The translations under genes were made by a program, and so were the position numbers. The notes under the pieces were generated by a model. It searched no databases and had not been told where the DNA came from. It saw only the letters and a list, made by a program, of their open reading frames with translations. From Algoriphagus lutimaris (GTDB taxonomy: Bacteria > Bacteroidota > Bacteroidia > Cytophagales > Cyclobacteriaceae), in NCBI RefSeq assembly GCF_017051705.1, contig NZ_JAFIDJ010000001.1:2199786-2263785 (forward strand): 64,000 nucleotides of DNA. The letters are read 5' to 3'. Shown here in pieces: positions 42,340-50,259 of this stretch; position 1 is the stretch's first letter, and each line of letters begins with the position of its first letter.

Positions 42340-42801
42340 ATGAAATTAACAGCTTTTTCAATTTTTCTTTTTTTCATTCAGGATGTTGCCTTTGCACAAG
42401 ATTTCAAGCCATTATTAGACCCAACAAATGCCTGTTCGTATACAAACCCTATTAAACCCGAGGGGTCCAAAACAGGGTATTTCTTTATTGTGGAAGAAAT
42501 GCCAAGGCCCAAAAAAACACTGTCTTCCATTGAGAAACTTCTCCAAAAGAAGGTGACACATCAAGACATTCCTACAGGACCAATCGTCTTTCAAACGCTA
42601 ATAAACTGTGAAGGGAAAGCAAGTGATTATCAATTATTATCCTGTAATTCCGAAACTGCCTTCGTGTGTAAACAAGTATTGGAAATTTTTCAGAAAGAAA
42701 TAGAATGGGATGCTGGAAAACAAAGAAATCGAAACGTGGATGTACTGATGAAAGTGGCCATAAAATTTGAAGAAGGCCAATTTAGAGTCGTTTTGACGTA
42801 A
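42340..42801 (+). CDS. Small secreted protein with TonB-C-like domain
   Basis: A 153-residue protein with a signal peptide (MKLTAFSIFLFFIQDVAFAQ, cleavage near residue 20). The mature part, GPIVFQTLINCEGKASDYQLL ... VCKQVLEIFQKEIEWDAGKQRNRNVDVLMKVAIKFEEG, resembles the TonB C-terminal fold widespread in Bacteroidota secreted proteins. There, a strand, a helix and a W-x-PG-like turn precede a final strand. It has four cysteines. There is no membrane anchor, so it is not an energy transducer itself. Function is unknown. A hairpin follows. Confidence 0.68.
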   Translation: MKLTAFSIFLFFIQDVAFAQDFKPLLDPTNACSYTNPIKPEGSKTGYFFIVEEMPRPKKTLSSIEKLLQKKVTHQDIPTGPIVFQTLINCEGKASDYQLLSCNSETAFVCKQVLEIFQKEIEWDAGKQRNRNVDVLMKVAIKFEEGQFRVVLT

Positions 42802-42831
42802 AAAGCCTGACTCTTTATGGAATCAGGCTTT
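42802..42831 (+). terminator. Hairpin terminator
   Basis: A 9-bp stem AAAGCCTGA / TCAGGCTTT with a 12-nt loop sits just after the small secreted protein's stop. It lies 23 nt beyond the stop of the convergent DPP-IV-type gene. Confidence 0.7.
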
Positions 42832-42853
42832 AGTCTTTATCTGAAAATCTTAT

Positions 42854-45337
42854 TTATTTAGTCTGGGCTTTTTCACGTTGGAATTCCAACATATCCACAG
42901 GAGGTGGTGTATTATCTCCCAATAAATGCTGCACAAAATAATCTCCCATCCTCCAGAAGAAATACTCGGTCATATCACCGTAACCATGTCTTTGACCAGG
43001 AAGCATTACAAAGTCAAAGCGCTTTCCTGCCTTGATTAAAGCATTCGCCATGCGAATGGTATTCGCTGGATGCACGTTGTTATCTACATCTCCGTGAGAG
43101 AGCATCAAGTGCCCTTTTAGATTTTTGGCGAGATCTGGGTTCTTCTCAATCTGGTAAACAAAAGTAGTATCCCCTTTAGGAGAAATTTGCTCTTTCACGC
43201 CATGGTGCTTTTCTGACCACCAACGATTATAAATATTGTTTTCATGGTTCCCCGCTGAAGAAACAGCTACTTTGAAAATGTCAGGATAGACCAACATGGC
43301 AGCGGTAGACATGAATCCACCTCCTGAGTGACCATGGATTCCCACTTTGGATTTATCAATAAAATCATATCGATCTGACAATTGCTCTATGGCAGCCTTT
43401 TTATCCGCTAAACCGTAATCCCTCAAATCACCATATCCATAATTATGGTACCACTTGGATCTTCCAGGGTGCCCTCCTCTATTTCCAAGAGTAATCACGA
43501 CAAAACCAAATTGTGCCAATCGATCTGTTCGATCCAATCTTGCTGAAAACGATTTGTTTACCGCCTCCGTCTGAGGTCCGGGATACACATATTCGATCAG
43601 TGGATATTTGCGGGTTGAATCAAAATCAAAGGGCTTGTACATTACACCATACAAATCGGTAATCCCGTCATCTGCTTTAAAGGTAAAAGGTTCTGGAAAT
43701 TGATACCCCGCAGCAAACAATTGAGTTAAATCCGCTGTTTCCAAATCCATCACTTTCGAACCATTTCTATCTTTCAATTCGGAAACCGGGGTAGTATTTA
43801 CTCTTGAATACGTATTGACAAAATAAGTCCCACCATCATTCATATCCGAAGAATGGTTGAAATCTCCTTTGTTTAGAAGTGTGATCGCGCCACCATCTAA
43901 ACTCACGGAATATAAATGTTCATAGTAAGGATCCTCTCCCTTTTCTCTTCCATTGGCAACGAAAAACAGTCTTCTGCCTTTATCGTCGACACGCTCTACA
44001 CGGTCGGTATGAAATGCACCTGAAGTCAACTGCCTCTTCAAGGCCCCATCTTTTCCATAAAGGTAAAAATGCCCCCAGCCATCACGTTCTGACCAGAAAA
44101 TTAACTCCTCTCCTCCATTCACCAATTCAGGGCGGCTTAAGTCTATATAGGTATTGCTACGCTCTTCAATCACCACCTCTTTTTCTCCTGTACGAAGATT
44201 CCATCTTGCGATGTCTACTTTTTTCAGATCCCTGGAAGTGATTCCAAAGTAAAATTCATCTTCATTTCCCAACCATGTTGCAGCTCTAAAATCATCATCT
44301 CTTGCATTTGCAGGAGCTGGCGTCGACCAAAGAGAAATTGTTTGATCTTTAAAGGTACCTACTGGTAAATTCTTCAATTCTTCAGAGTCAAAAGAGTAAT
44401 GGTATAGATAGACAATAGACTGCTCCTTCTCTCCGGGCATGGCATATTTATAAGTCTCTAAAGTAGGACGAGGATCTCTCGTATTGTGAAGAACCCAAAG
44501 ATCTTTTACTTTTCTATCATCAGAGCGGGTAAATACAAATTGGGTAGATGCTTCATTCCAAAGCACTCCAACTCGCTTTCTCTTATCTTTATTTTTTTCA
44601 ACTTCCACATTATCCTCTCCTCTTCCACTAAAGCCATAACCAAAATCTTCCTCTCCATCAGTAGTGATTTGATGCTCCACAATGGCACTGTCTTTCTCAT
44701 CTTTTACAGCTTTGAGGAAATTTTCTTTGTCCATCCAAAACAAGTTATGATGCTTCGCAAATACCACTTTGGATGAATCTGGAGATATTGAAGCCCAGGA
44801 CAATCGTTTTGGATCTTCCTCTGTATCTGTAATTTCTACCAATTGCTGGTTACCGATATTGTATTCGAAAACAAAAGTCTTTTTTTCCAGCGAGTCTTTT
44901 GCATTTTTATTTTTTTCCTTGATTTCTGCCCAATCTTTTTTCAGGACTTCTTCAGTGCCTTTGATTTTAAACCGGATAGTGTTTTCATCTTCTAAAAACT
45001 TCAAATCATCTAAATCCAGGTGCTGCCCATCTACAGGATCTTTCATGATTTTGGTGATTTCCATTGCCAATTTATCCTTGTCAAAAAGGCTGGATTTGGT
45101 TTTCCTTGCAGGGTCTACGATGTACCAGTTATTTCCATCGCTGGTTTTGTATTCATACCAAAACCGATCAGATTTTTTCAACCAATGCGGAGACACAGAA
45201 GTTGAAAAGACCATTTTTCTCATTTTTTCTGGTGAAAATCGAGCTGCCAATTCATAATTCCCTTGATAAACTTTTTCTTGGGCAATAGCCCCTGTAAGAA
45301 TCAAGAATAATGTTGAAAAGAGTAAGAGTTTCTTCAT
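42854..45337 (-). CDS. S9 family prolyl oligopeptidase (dipeptidyl peptidase IV type)
   Basis: An 827-residue exported serine peptidase with a signal peptide (residues 1-19, ending IAQ). The DPP-IV N-terminal beta-propeller spans about 90-530. The C-terminal alpha/beta-hydrolase domain has the nucleophile elbow GHSGGGF (S671), the catalytic Asp in SHGDVDNNVH and the His in GQRHGYGD. NRGGHPGRSKWYHNYGYGDLRD precedes the elbow, as in the family. It should cleave dipeptides or short peptides in the periplasm to feed peptide uptake. The gene is unaccompanied, with 242 nt to the divergent neighbour. Confidence 0.92.
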   Translation of the reverse strand: MKKLLLFSTLFLILTGAIAQEKVYQGNYELAARFSPEKMRKMVFSTSVSPHWLKKSDRFWYEYKTSDGNNWYIVDPARKTKSSLFDKDKLAMEITKIMKDPVDGQHLDLDDLKFLEDENTIRFKIKGTEEVLKKDWAEIKEKNKNAKDSLEKKTFVFEYNIGNQQLVEITDTEEDPKRLSWASISPDSSKVVFAKHHNLFWMDKENFLKAVKDEKDSAIVEHQITTDGEEDFGYGFSGRGEDNVEVEKNKDKRKRVGVLWNEASTQFVFTRSDDRKVKDLWVLHNTRDPRPTLETYKYAMPGEKEQSIVYLYHYSFDSEELKNLPVGTFKDQTISLWSTPAPANARDDDFRAATWLGNEDEFYFGITSRDLKKVDIARWNLRTGEKEVVIEERSNTYIDLSRPELVNGGEELIFWSERDGWGHFYLYGKDGALKRQLTSGAFHTDRVERVDDKGRRLFFVANGREKGEDPYYEHLYSVSLDGGAITLLNKGDFNHSSDMNDGGTYFVNTYSRVNTTPVSELKDRNGSKVMDLETADLTQLFAAGYQFPEPFTFKADDGITDLYGVMYKPFDFDSTRKYPLIEYVYPGPQTEAVNKSFSARLDRTDRLAQFGFVVITLGNRGGHPGRSKWYHNYGYGDLRDYGLADKKAAIEQLSDRYDFIDKSKVGIHGHSGGGFMSTAAMLVYPDIFKVAVSSAGNHENNIYNRWWSEKHHGVKEQISPKGDTTFVYQIEKNPDLAKNLKGHLMLSHGDVDNNVHPANTIRMANALIKAGKRFDFVMLPGQRHGYGDMTEYFFWRMGDYFVQHLLGDNTPPPVDMLEFQREKAQTK

Positions 45338-45579
45338 AGGGTTTACATTTGAACCAATAAATCTAGGGTGAAAGTGAATTTTTTATATCACCATTAATAT
45401 AATAAATGGGATGTTTAGCCTTAGTCTTGAACAAATTAGCCTCTACATACCGATTTTTAATCTTAGCTTAATTTTATCATCATACTAATCCTAAAAGCTT
45501 TCATAATCATAGCTTTTTGATAAAACCAATTTCATTCTTAGTTGATTTTCGGTGTATACATTGAGATCAAAACAGAAGT

Positions 45580-46446
45580 GTGAAAACCAAATTCAAAACA
45601 ATCGTGGTTTCCGATGTGCATTTGGGAACAAAGGGCTCCAAAGCCAAAGAAATTTCCAGATTCTTAAAGATGTATGAATGTGAAAACCTAATCCTGAATG
45701 GTGATATCATAGATGGTTGGCAGCTCAAAAAATCAGGTTCATGGAAAAGGAAACACACACGATTTTTTAATAGAATAATAAAAATGATGGAAAACAAAGA
45801 CACCAAAGTCTTCTATCTACGCGGGAACCATGATGATTTTTTAGAACAAATTTTACCTCTTCGAATAGGAAATCTTTCCATCCAATTAGATATGATTTAT
45901 GAGAGTAATGGTAAAAAATACTTCATTACACATGGGGATGTTTTTGACAGCATTACTACAAACTTGAGATGGATTGCCTACATCGGTGATGTGGGCTACA
46001 CATTTTTGCTTTGGCTAAATCGGGTGGTCAATTATTACAGGTACAAAAGAGGTCTTTCTTATTTTTCCTTATCAAAATATGTCAAAGGAAAAGTAAAATC
46101 AGCGGTTTCCTACATCGATCAATATGAGGTGGAACTTGCCAAAATGGCAAAGTCCAAAGGTTGCGATGGAATCATTTGTGGGCATATTCACAAAGCCGAA
46201 AACCGAATGATTGATGGGATAGAATACCTGAATTCGGGAGATTGGGTGGAAACAATGAGTGCATTGGCAGAGGACCATGAGGGAAATTGGCAATTGATTT
46301 ATTACAATGAAATCAGCTTCAAGTCCTCTGAAGATCATGTAATACTTCCTGTGCAAAACCCAACCCATCAAATTATTCCACTCAAGGAAGTATCCTTTAA
46401 CAAATCGGATGATCCAAATTTGGAAAATCCTTCATTTAGAATTTAA
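45580..46446 (+). CDS. LpxH-like calcineurin-type metallophosphoesterase
   Basis: A 288-residue phosphoesterase with the full metal-site series: VSDVHLG, NGDIIDGW, RGNHDD, THGD and CGHIHKAE. It resembles the second family of UDP-2,3-diacylglucosamine diphosphatase-like proteins. The sequence differs clearly from the lpxH at 29420, for example in the insert RWIAYIGDVGYTFLLWLNRVVNYYRYKRG, which looks membrane-associating. The start is GTG at 45580. No in-frame ATG precedes the DVHLG motif, so a non-ATG start is required. It ends 1 nt before the glycosyltransferase start, suggesting a coupled pair. Confidence 0.82.
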   Translation: MKTKFKTIVVSDVHLGTKGSKAKEISRFLKMYECENLILNGDIIDGWQLKKSGSWKRKHTRFFNRIIKMMENKDTKVFYLRGNHDDFLEQILPLRIGNLSIQLDMIYESNGKKYFITHGDVFDSITTNLRWIAYIGDVGYTFLLWLNRVVNYYRYKRGLSYFSLSKYVKGKVKSAVSYIDQYEVELAKMAKSKGCDGIICGHIHKAENRMIDGIEYLNSGDWVETMSALAEDHEGNWQLIYYNEISFKSSEDHVILPVQNPTHQIIPLKEVSFNKSDDPNLENPSFRI

Positions 46447-46447
46447 G

Positions 46448-47566
46448 ATGAAATTTCTTTTTATAGTTCAAGGAGAAGGCAGAGGACATTTGACGCAAGC
46501 AATTGCCTTCTCAAAAATGCTGGAGGTCCAAGGCCATCAAATCACAGCAGTTATTGTTGGGAAAAGTAAAAGGAGGATTATCCCTGATTTTTTTATTCAG
46601 CAGATCCCTTCAAAAATCTATCCCTTAGAAAGTCCAAATTTTGAAACTGACAAAGGGGAAAAAAGAATCCTGATCGGCAAAACGATTACCAAAAACCTGA
46701 GGAAATCGCCCGTATTTTTCAAAAGTCTTCAACAAATAGATGAAATAGTCAAAGCTACTGAACCTGACATCATTCTTAATTTTTACGATTTGATTGGAGG
46801 ATTTTACAATGCTTTTTTTCGTCCCAAAACCCATTTCTGGGTAATCGGACACCAGTATCTGATGCATCATCCTTCCTATAAATTTGCCAGATCTTTCGCT
46901 TTTCAGAAAGAACTTTTTCAGCTCAACACCTGGTTGACAGCTCTTGGAGCAGATAAAAAAATCGCGTTGGCTTTCAAACCTCTATCCAAGGTTCATGAGA
47001 ACAAACTGATAATTGCGCCTCCACTTCTTCGGGAAGAAGTCAAGCATCTCAACCCACGATCAGGCAATTTTATCTTGGCCTACATGGTAAACCCTGGGTA
47101 TGCAACAGAAGTAATTTCCTTTGCTAAAAAACATCCACATCTGCGAATCAAGGCCTATTGGGATAAGAAGAACGCTAAGGAAACGGAAAATCCACTTCCT
47201 AATTTGTCCTTTCATAAAATCCATGACAGGCATTTTTTGAAAGATATGGCAGCATGCAGCGGGTTGGTTTGTACGGCCGGTTTTGAATCCGTCTGCGAGG
47301 CATTATTTCTTAAAAAACCGGTGATGGTGATCCCGGTAAAAGGGCAATACGAACAAGCCTGCAATGCACTAGATACGGTGGAATCTGGAGTAGGTATCTC
47401 TTCTAAAAATTTTGACTTTGGAAAACTTGAATCGAGGATTGCTCCCAATCAAAAAACAACGGATGATTTTCAGGATTGGGCAGGTAAATGGAATGTCGTT
47501 CTAAATCAGATTTTGCCAGAAACAAAAATGACTGAGCCAGTAATAGAACTTGCTCAGTCACTTTAA
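46448..47566 (+). CDS. GT-B glycosyltransferase (MurG/GT28-like)
   Basis: A 372-residue protein of GT-B fold. The N-terminal FLFIVQGEGRGHLTQAIAFSKML is the glycine-rich acceptor/donor loop of the MurG-like group. The C-terminal DMAACSGLVCTAGFESVCEALFLKKPVMVIPVKGQYEQACNA is the nucleotide-sugar site. No membrane segment is present. I chose ATG 46448, 1 nt after the upstream stop; an ATG at 46409 lies inside the phosphoesterase gene. The pairing suggests joint work on a lipid-linked sugar, perhaps a glycolipid. This is inference. Confidence 0.8.
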   Translation: MKFLFIVQGEGRGHLTQAIAFSKMLEVQGHQITAVIVGKSKRRIIPDFFIQQIPSKIYPLESPNFETDKGEKRILIGKTITKNLRKSPVFFKSLQQIDEIVKATEPDIILNFYDLIGGFYNAFFRPKTHFWVIGHQYLMHHPSYKFARSFAFQKELFQLNTWLTALGADKKIALAFKPLSKVHENKLIIAPPLLREEVKHLNPRSGNFILAYMVNPGYATEVISFAKKHPHLRIKAYWDKKNAKETENPLPNLSFHKIHDRHFLKDMAACSGLVCTAGFESVCEALFLKKPVMVIPVKGQYEQACNALDTVESGVGISSKNFDFGKLESRIAPNQKTTDDFQDWAGKWNVVLNQILPETKMTEPVIELAQSL

Positions 47567-47581
47567 TAAGATGTTTAATCT

Positions 47582-49588
47582 TTAGCAGCCTGCAAAGGCC
47601 CTTTGCTCTGGAGTCAGTTCATCCAAAACCTTGAAAGTTAATTGGCCATTTTCATTCAAGGGAATAAAGGGGTAGTTGACACGTTTTACCTGTCGTCTTT
47701 GGCTAGGATTCATTGCCATGTACTGTTCTTGCATCGCATTGTAAAGCTCATACATGTATGCTCGCTCCTCCTGTGTTTTGTTGGAATATTTCCTTCCTTC
47801 CATTCTTATCCACTCATATTTAAGAAATAGCTGATGATACGTAGAAACTCGATCTTTTGGATCAGTTGGTAGCGGCGGAGGCAATTGCCTTTTTTCTTCT
47901 GCTGTCAAATCCTCTTTGAGTTTATAATAAACCTCTCCATTAGCTTCCAATTTTAGGTAGGGTGCCGAAGGATGAATAGGTCTTTTGACAGTAGATTTCA
48001 ACTCTAAAGGAATCCTGAAATACATGCTACCTAATTCTGAAAACATTGCTGTCATTTTAGCTTGCTCTGAAGCACTCTTCTCGATGAAATGAGCTCCAAT
48101 CGTTCTCATTTTCTCATACGTTTCATTAAGCTTACTAAAACTCTGGAGCATATTTTTTTGCTTTTCTTTTTCTTCAACAGGAGCCCATTTTTCATTTTCA
48201 TCCAGGTAGATAGTCATCTTCTTTTCTATTGATTTTGATTTCTCAATTTGGAAATCAGATTTTCCATATTCCTTGCTGTTATTAATTTTTAAGACCTCAC
48301 TCCTCAAGTCAAAGGGTAGTTCATCAAAAGTTTTCCTTTCTTCTTTACGATCCTTAGAGACCAATAAAAAAGTGACAGTTTTATAATATTCAATATTCGA
48401 AATAATTGTACTTTCATTTTTGGTAGATGAATATTTTATCCTTCTGATATCATTTTCTCTTAAACCTTTTTGGAAATCCTGAATCACTCCCATTTGCACA
48501 TCTGAATTGGCTTGAATAGAAATCAATGGGTTTTCATCTAGAATGCTATCTAAAACCTCAAAAAGTTCATCTTTTATATAGTAATTCCCTTCAAACAGGA
48601 AGCTTCCATCACTCAAAATAGTAAAAACATTTTCTACAGAGGTTAGGGCTTCAGCTTCAATTGTGCTTGTCAAATCTGGTTCTTGCTGTGCTGTCACCTT
48701 TTCGCTAAATACATATACAACTACCCCAAAAACAGGAATCAGTACCGCAATTTTCAACCATTTAAAAAATGGGTTTGAACGTTGTTTCATCATTTCAATA
48801 CGTTTTTTGGTTAATGAAAAATTTAAGCTGCTCACCAAGGCAAGGGGAGCGTTTTGTGTAGCCATCGAAAGCAACATTTTTTGATAGGATTGCAATGAAG
48901 TGTTTTTCAAAGCCTCTTGGTCTGCTATAAATTCATGATTGAGGCGAATGGCATGTTTTGCTAGGTACAATCCGGGATGGAACCAAAATGGAATCAGCAA
49001 CATCTCAATCAACAGGATATCATAACTATGCCCCTCCCTCACATGGGCATGTTCATGTTCGAAAATGGCTGCGGTGAAACTCCCTTGATCAAACTCCCTT
49101 TTGGCCACGAAAATGTAATTGAAAAATGAAAAGGGAAGGGTGTCTTCTTTCAACAAAATCAACGTAATTCCTCTGTAAGTAACTCTAAGATTATGATGAA
49201 TCTTGTCTGTCAAGACCTTGATATTTCTTATAAATCGAAATAAAAATATACCTGTAACGAACGCATAAAATCCCCACAAAATCATTCGCCAGGGAATAGG
49301 TTTAGCTAGCTCAGTTTTGACCATGATCGGTTCAGCATATTTCTGAAAATCAACTTGCTCTATCTCTTCCATCGTGGAGGAGGAAGATTCCGAATATGCC
49401 GTGTAATCCGTCACAGGACTTTCTGCCTCTATCTCAATCAAATTGAAAGGAATCACAAAGGAAGAAACTACTGCTCCCAAGAGATAGAATCGATTGAATC
49501 GATGCATGACTTCCCTTTGCAGAAACAGTCGATGCACTAATAATAACAAGACTAAGCAAAGCATGGATTTAAAGAGGTATTCCATCAC
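47582..49588 (-). CDS. M56 (BlaR1/MecR1-type) membrane metallopeptidase with ExbD-like extension
   Basis: A 668-residue membrane protein. About four membrane segments lie within residues 1-310 (8-22, 34-52, 102-120, 283-300). The zinc protease motif is HEHAH (H178, E179, H182), followed by the third ligand in NHEFIAD (E219). After residue 305 the soluble part begins with a region like the ExbD/TolR periplasmic fold (LISIQANSDVQMGVIQDFQKGLRENDIRRIKYS). It ends with two related units, YLKLEANGEVYYKLKEDLTAEEKRQL and FIPLNENGQLTFKVLDELTPEQRAF. No penicillin-binding domain is present, so the signal differs from BlaR1. It overlaps blaI by 4 nt. Confidence 0.88.
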   Translation of the reverse strand: MMEYLFKSMLCLVLLLLVHRLFLQREVMHRFNRFYLLGAVVSSFVIPFNLIEIEAESPVTDYTAYSESSSSTMEEIEQVDFQKYAEPIMVKTELAKPIPWRMILWGFYAFVTGIFLFRFIRNIKVLTDKIHHNLRVTYRGITLILLKEDTLPFSFFNYIFVAKREFDQGSFTAAIFEHEHAHVREGHSYDILLIEMLLIPFWFHPGLYLAKHAIRLNHEFIADQEALKNTSLQSYQKMLLSMATQNAPLALVSSLNFSLTKKRIEMMKQRSNPFFKWLKIAVLIPVFGVVVYVFSEKVTAQQEPDLTSTIEAEALTSVENVFTILSDGSFLFEGNYYIKDELFEVLDSILDENPLISIQANSDVQMGVIQDFQKGLRENDIRRIKYSSTKNESTIISNIEYYKTVTFLLVSKDRKEERKTFDELPFDLRSEVLKINNSKEYGKSDFQIEKSKSIEKKMTIYLDENEKWAPVEEKEKQKNMLQSFSKLNETYEKMRTIGAHFIEKSASEQAKMTAMFSELGSMYFRIPLELKSTVKRPIHPSAPYLKLEANGEVYYKLKEDLTAEEKRQLPPPLPTDPKDRVSTYHQLFLKYEWIRMEGRKYSNKTQEERAYMYELYNAMQEQYMAMNPSQRRQVKRVNYPFIPLNENGQLTFKVLDELTPEQRAFAGC

Positions 49589-49953
49589 TTCTTTTTGTTT
49601 AGTTTACCATCAATAATTTCCCTTAACTCCTCCAGTTCAGCTTCTGTAAACTCTGCCTTCTTTGTAAAAAATGAAGCAAATTGAGTAGGAGAATCATTAA
49701 AAAAGTTCTTGATTAATCCTTTCAAATGTTTGGAGAAATAATTCTCCTTGGAGACCAAAGGATAATACTCGCGAGATTTACCTTTTGTAGTATAAGCTAC
49801 AAAGTCCTTGTCTTGCATTCTCTTTAATAAAGTAGAGATGGTAGTAGCTGCAGGTTTAGGGTCTGAATACTCTTCCATTAAATCCTTCATAAATGCTTTT
49901 TCAAGCTTCCATAAATGGTTCATTAATTCTTCTTCGGTGGGAGAAAGTTTCAT
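49585..49953 (-). CDS. BlaI/MecI/CopY-family transcriptional repressor
   Basis: A 122-residue winged-helix repressor. The N-terminal LSPTEEELMNHLWKLEKAFMKDLMEEYSDPKPAATTISTLLKRMQDKDFVAYTTKGKSREYYPLVSK is the complete DNA-binding domain. The C-terminal helices (YFSKHLKGLIKNFFND ... ELEELREIIDGK) form the dimer region. BlaI-type repressors are cleaved when the partner M56 protease senses a signal. The partner gene overlaps its stop by 4 nt. Two matching operators lie 15-61 nt upstream of the ATG, so the operon is very probably autoregulated. Confidence 0.95.
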   Translation of the reverse strand: MKLSPTEEELMNHLWKLEKAFMKDLMEEYSDPKPAATTISTLLKRMQDKDFVAYTTKGKSREYYPLVSKENYFSKHLKGLIKNFFNDSPTQFASFFTKKAEFTEAELEELREIIDGKLNKKK

Positions 49954-49967
49954 AGGTCTATTTTTGT

Positions 49968-49987
49968 TATTCTACAAATGTAGAATA
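49968..49987. promoter_or_regulatory. BlaI operator, proximal copy
   Basis: ATTCTACAAATGTAGAAT (49969-49986), extended by a T/A pair on each side, contains the BlaI/MecI core TACA-N2-TGTA. On the minus strand its centre reads TACATTTG, an exact match to the Bacteroidota -7 element TAnnTTTG. Confidence 0.85.
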
Positions 49988-50005
49988 CAATTTTTATTCT
50001 ACAAA
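49975..50005 (-). promoter_or_regulatory. Promoter of the blaI-M56 operon, embedded in the operators
   Basis: On the minus strand, TTTG (50005-50002), exactly 19 nt, then TACATTTG (49982-49975). Both elements match the Bacteroidota consensus perfectly. The -33 element lies inside the distal operator and the -7 element inside the proximal one. The predicted leader is about 15-20 nt. Confidence 0.7.
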
Positions 50006-50014
50006 TGTAGAATA
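49995..50014. promoter_or_regulatory. BlaI operator, distal copy
   Basis: An identical 20-bp copy of the proximal operator, offset by 27 bp and separated by the 7-nt spacer CAATTTT. Confidence 0.85.
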
Positions 50015-50043
50015 TAATTTATTTTCAAAAGATTGCCTGAAAA

Positions 50044-50145
50044 TCAAGCAAAAGGCTTCATTTTTACGCCCGAAATAAACAGAATGACAGCTATAAAAAG
50101 TATCCAACATAGGATAATTTGAAGTACATAAATTGAATAATTCAT
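50044..50145 (-). CDS. Possible 33-aa single-span membrane peptide
   Basis: On the minus strand, ATG at 50145 opens 33 codons ending in TGA at 50046-50044. The product begins MNYSIYVLQIILCWILFIAV and continues with ILFISG, then a basic tail VKMKPFA. Residues 5-26 form one strong membrane segment. An in-frame ATG at 50160 would add five residues. It lies 30 nt upstream of the distal BlaI operator on the same strand. Small membrane peptides are common beside envelope-stress systems, but short hydrophobic frames also occur by chance in A/T-rich spacers. I see no clear ribosome-binding site. Confidence 0.3.
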   Translation of the reverse strand: MNYSIYVLQIILCWILFIAVILFISGVKMKPFA

Positions 50146-50259
50146 GCATTTGATTGTCATTAAAAAAAATAAATGTCTGTTTCTTTAAACAGATAGCCGA
50201 ATATTAGCCCATTATTCATATAAAATCATAATTTCGAAGAATGCTCATAGGAGATTGAT

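Larger units (their letters stand above)
49954..50259. other. Divergent intergenic region, 306 nt
   Basis: It holds the two BlaI operators and promoter (49968-50014), the 33-codon frame (50044-50145), and an inverted repeat TCTGTTT-CTTT-AAACAGA at 50176-50193. A Shine-Dalgarno AGGAG (50249-50253) lies 6 nt before the glucosidase ATG. Nothing else is recognisable. Confidence 0.6.

Noticed and set aside
45493-45517. AAAAGCT / AGCTTTT stem with T-run between the DPP-IV and phosphoesterase genes
   Set aside because: The stem is only 7 bp with little GC and an 11-nt loop, and it lies between divergent genes where no terminator is needed.
49968-50014. Direct repeats considered as a CRISPR fragment
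   Set aside because: Only two copies with a 7-nt spacer, each an inverted repeat with the BlaI core, placed exactly at a blaI promoter. An operator explains them fully.
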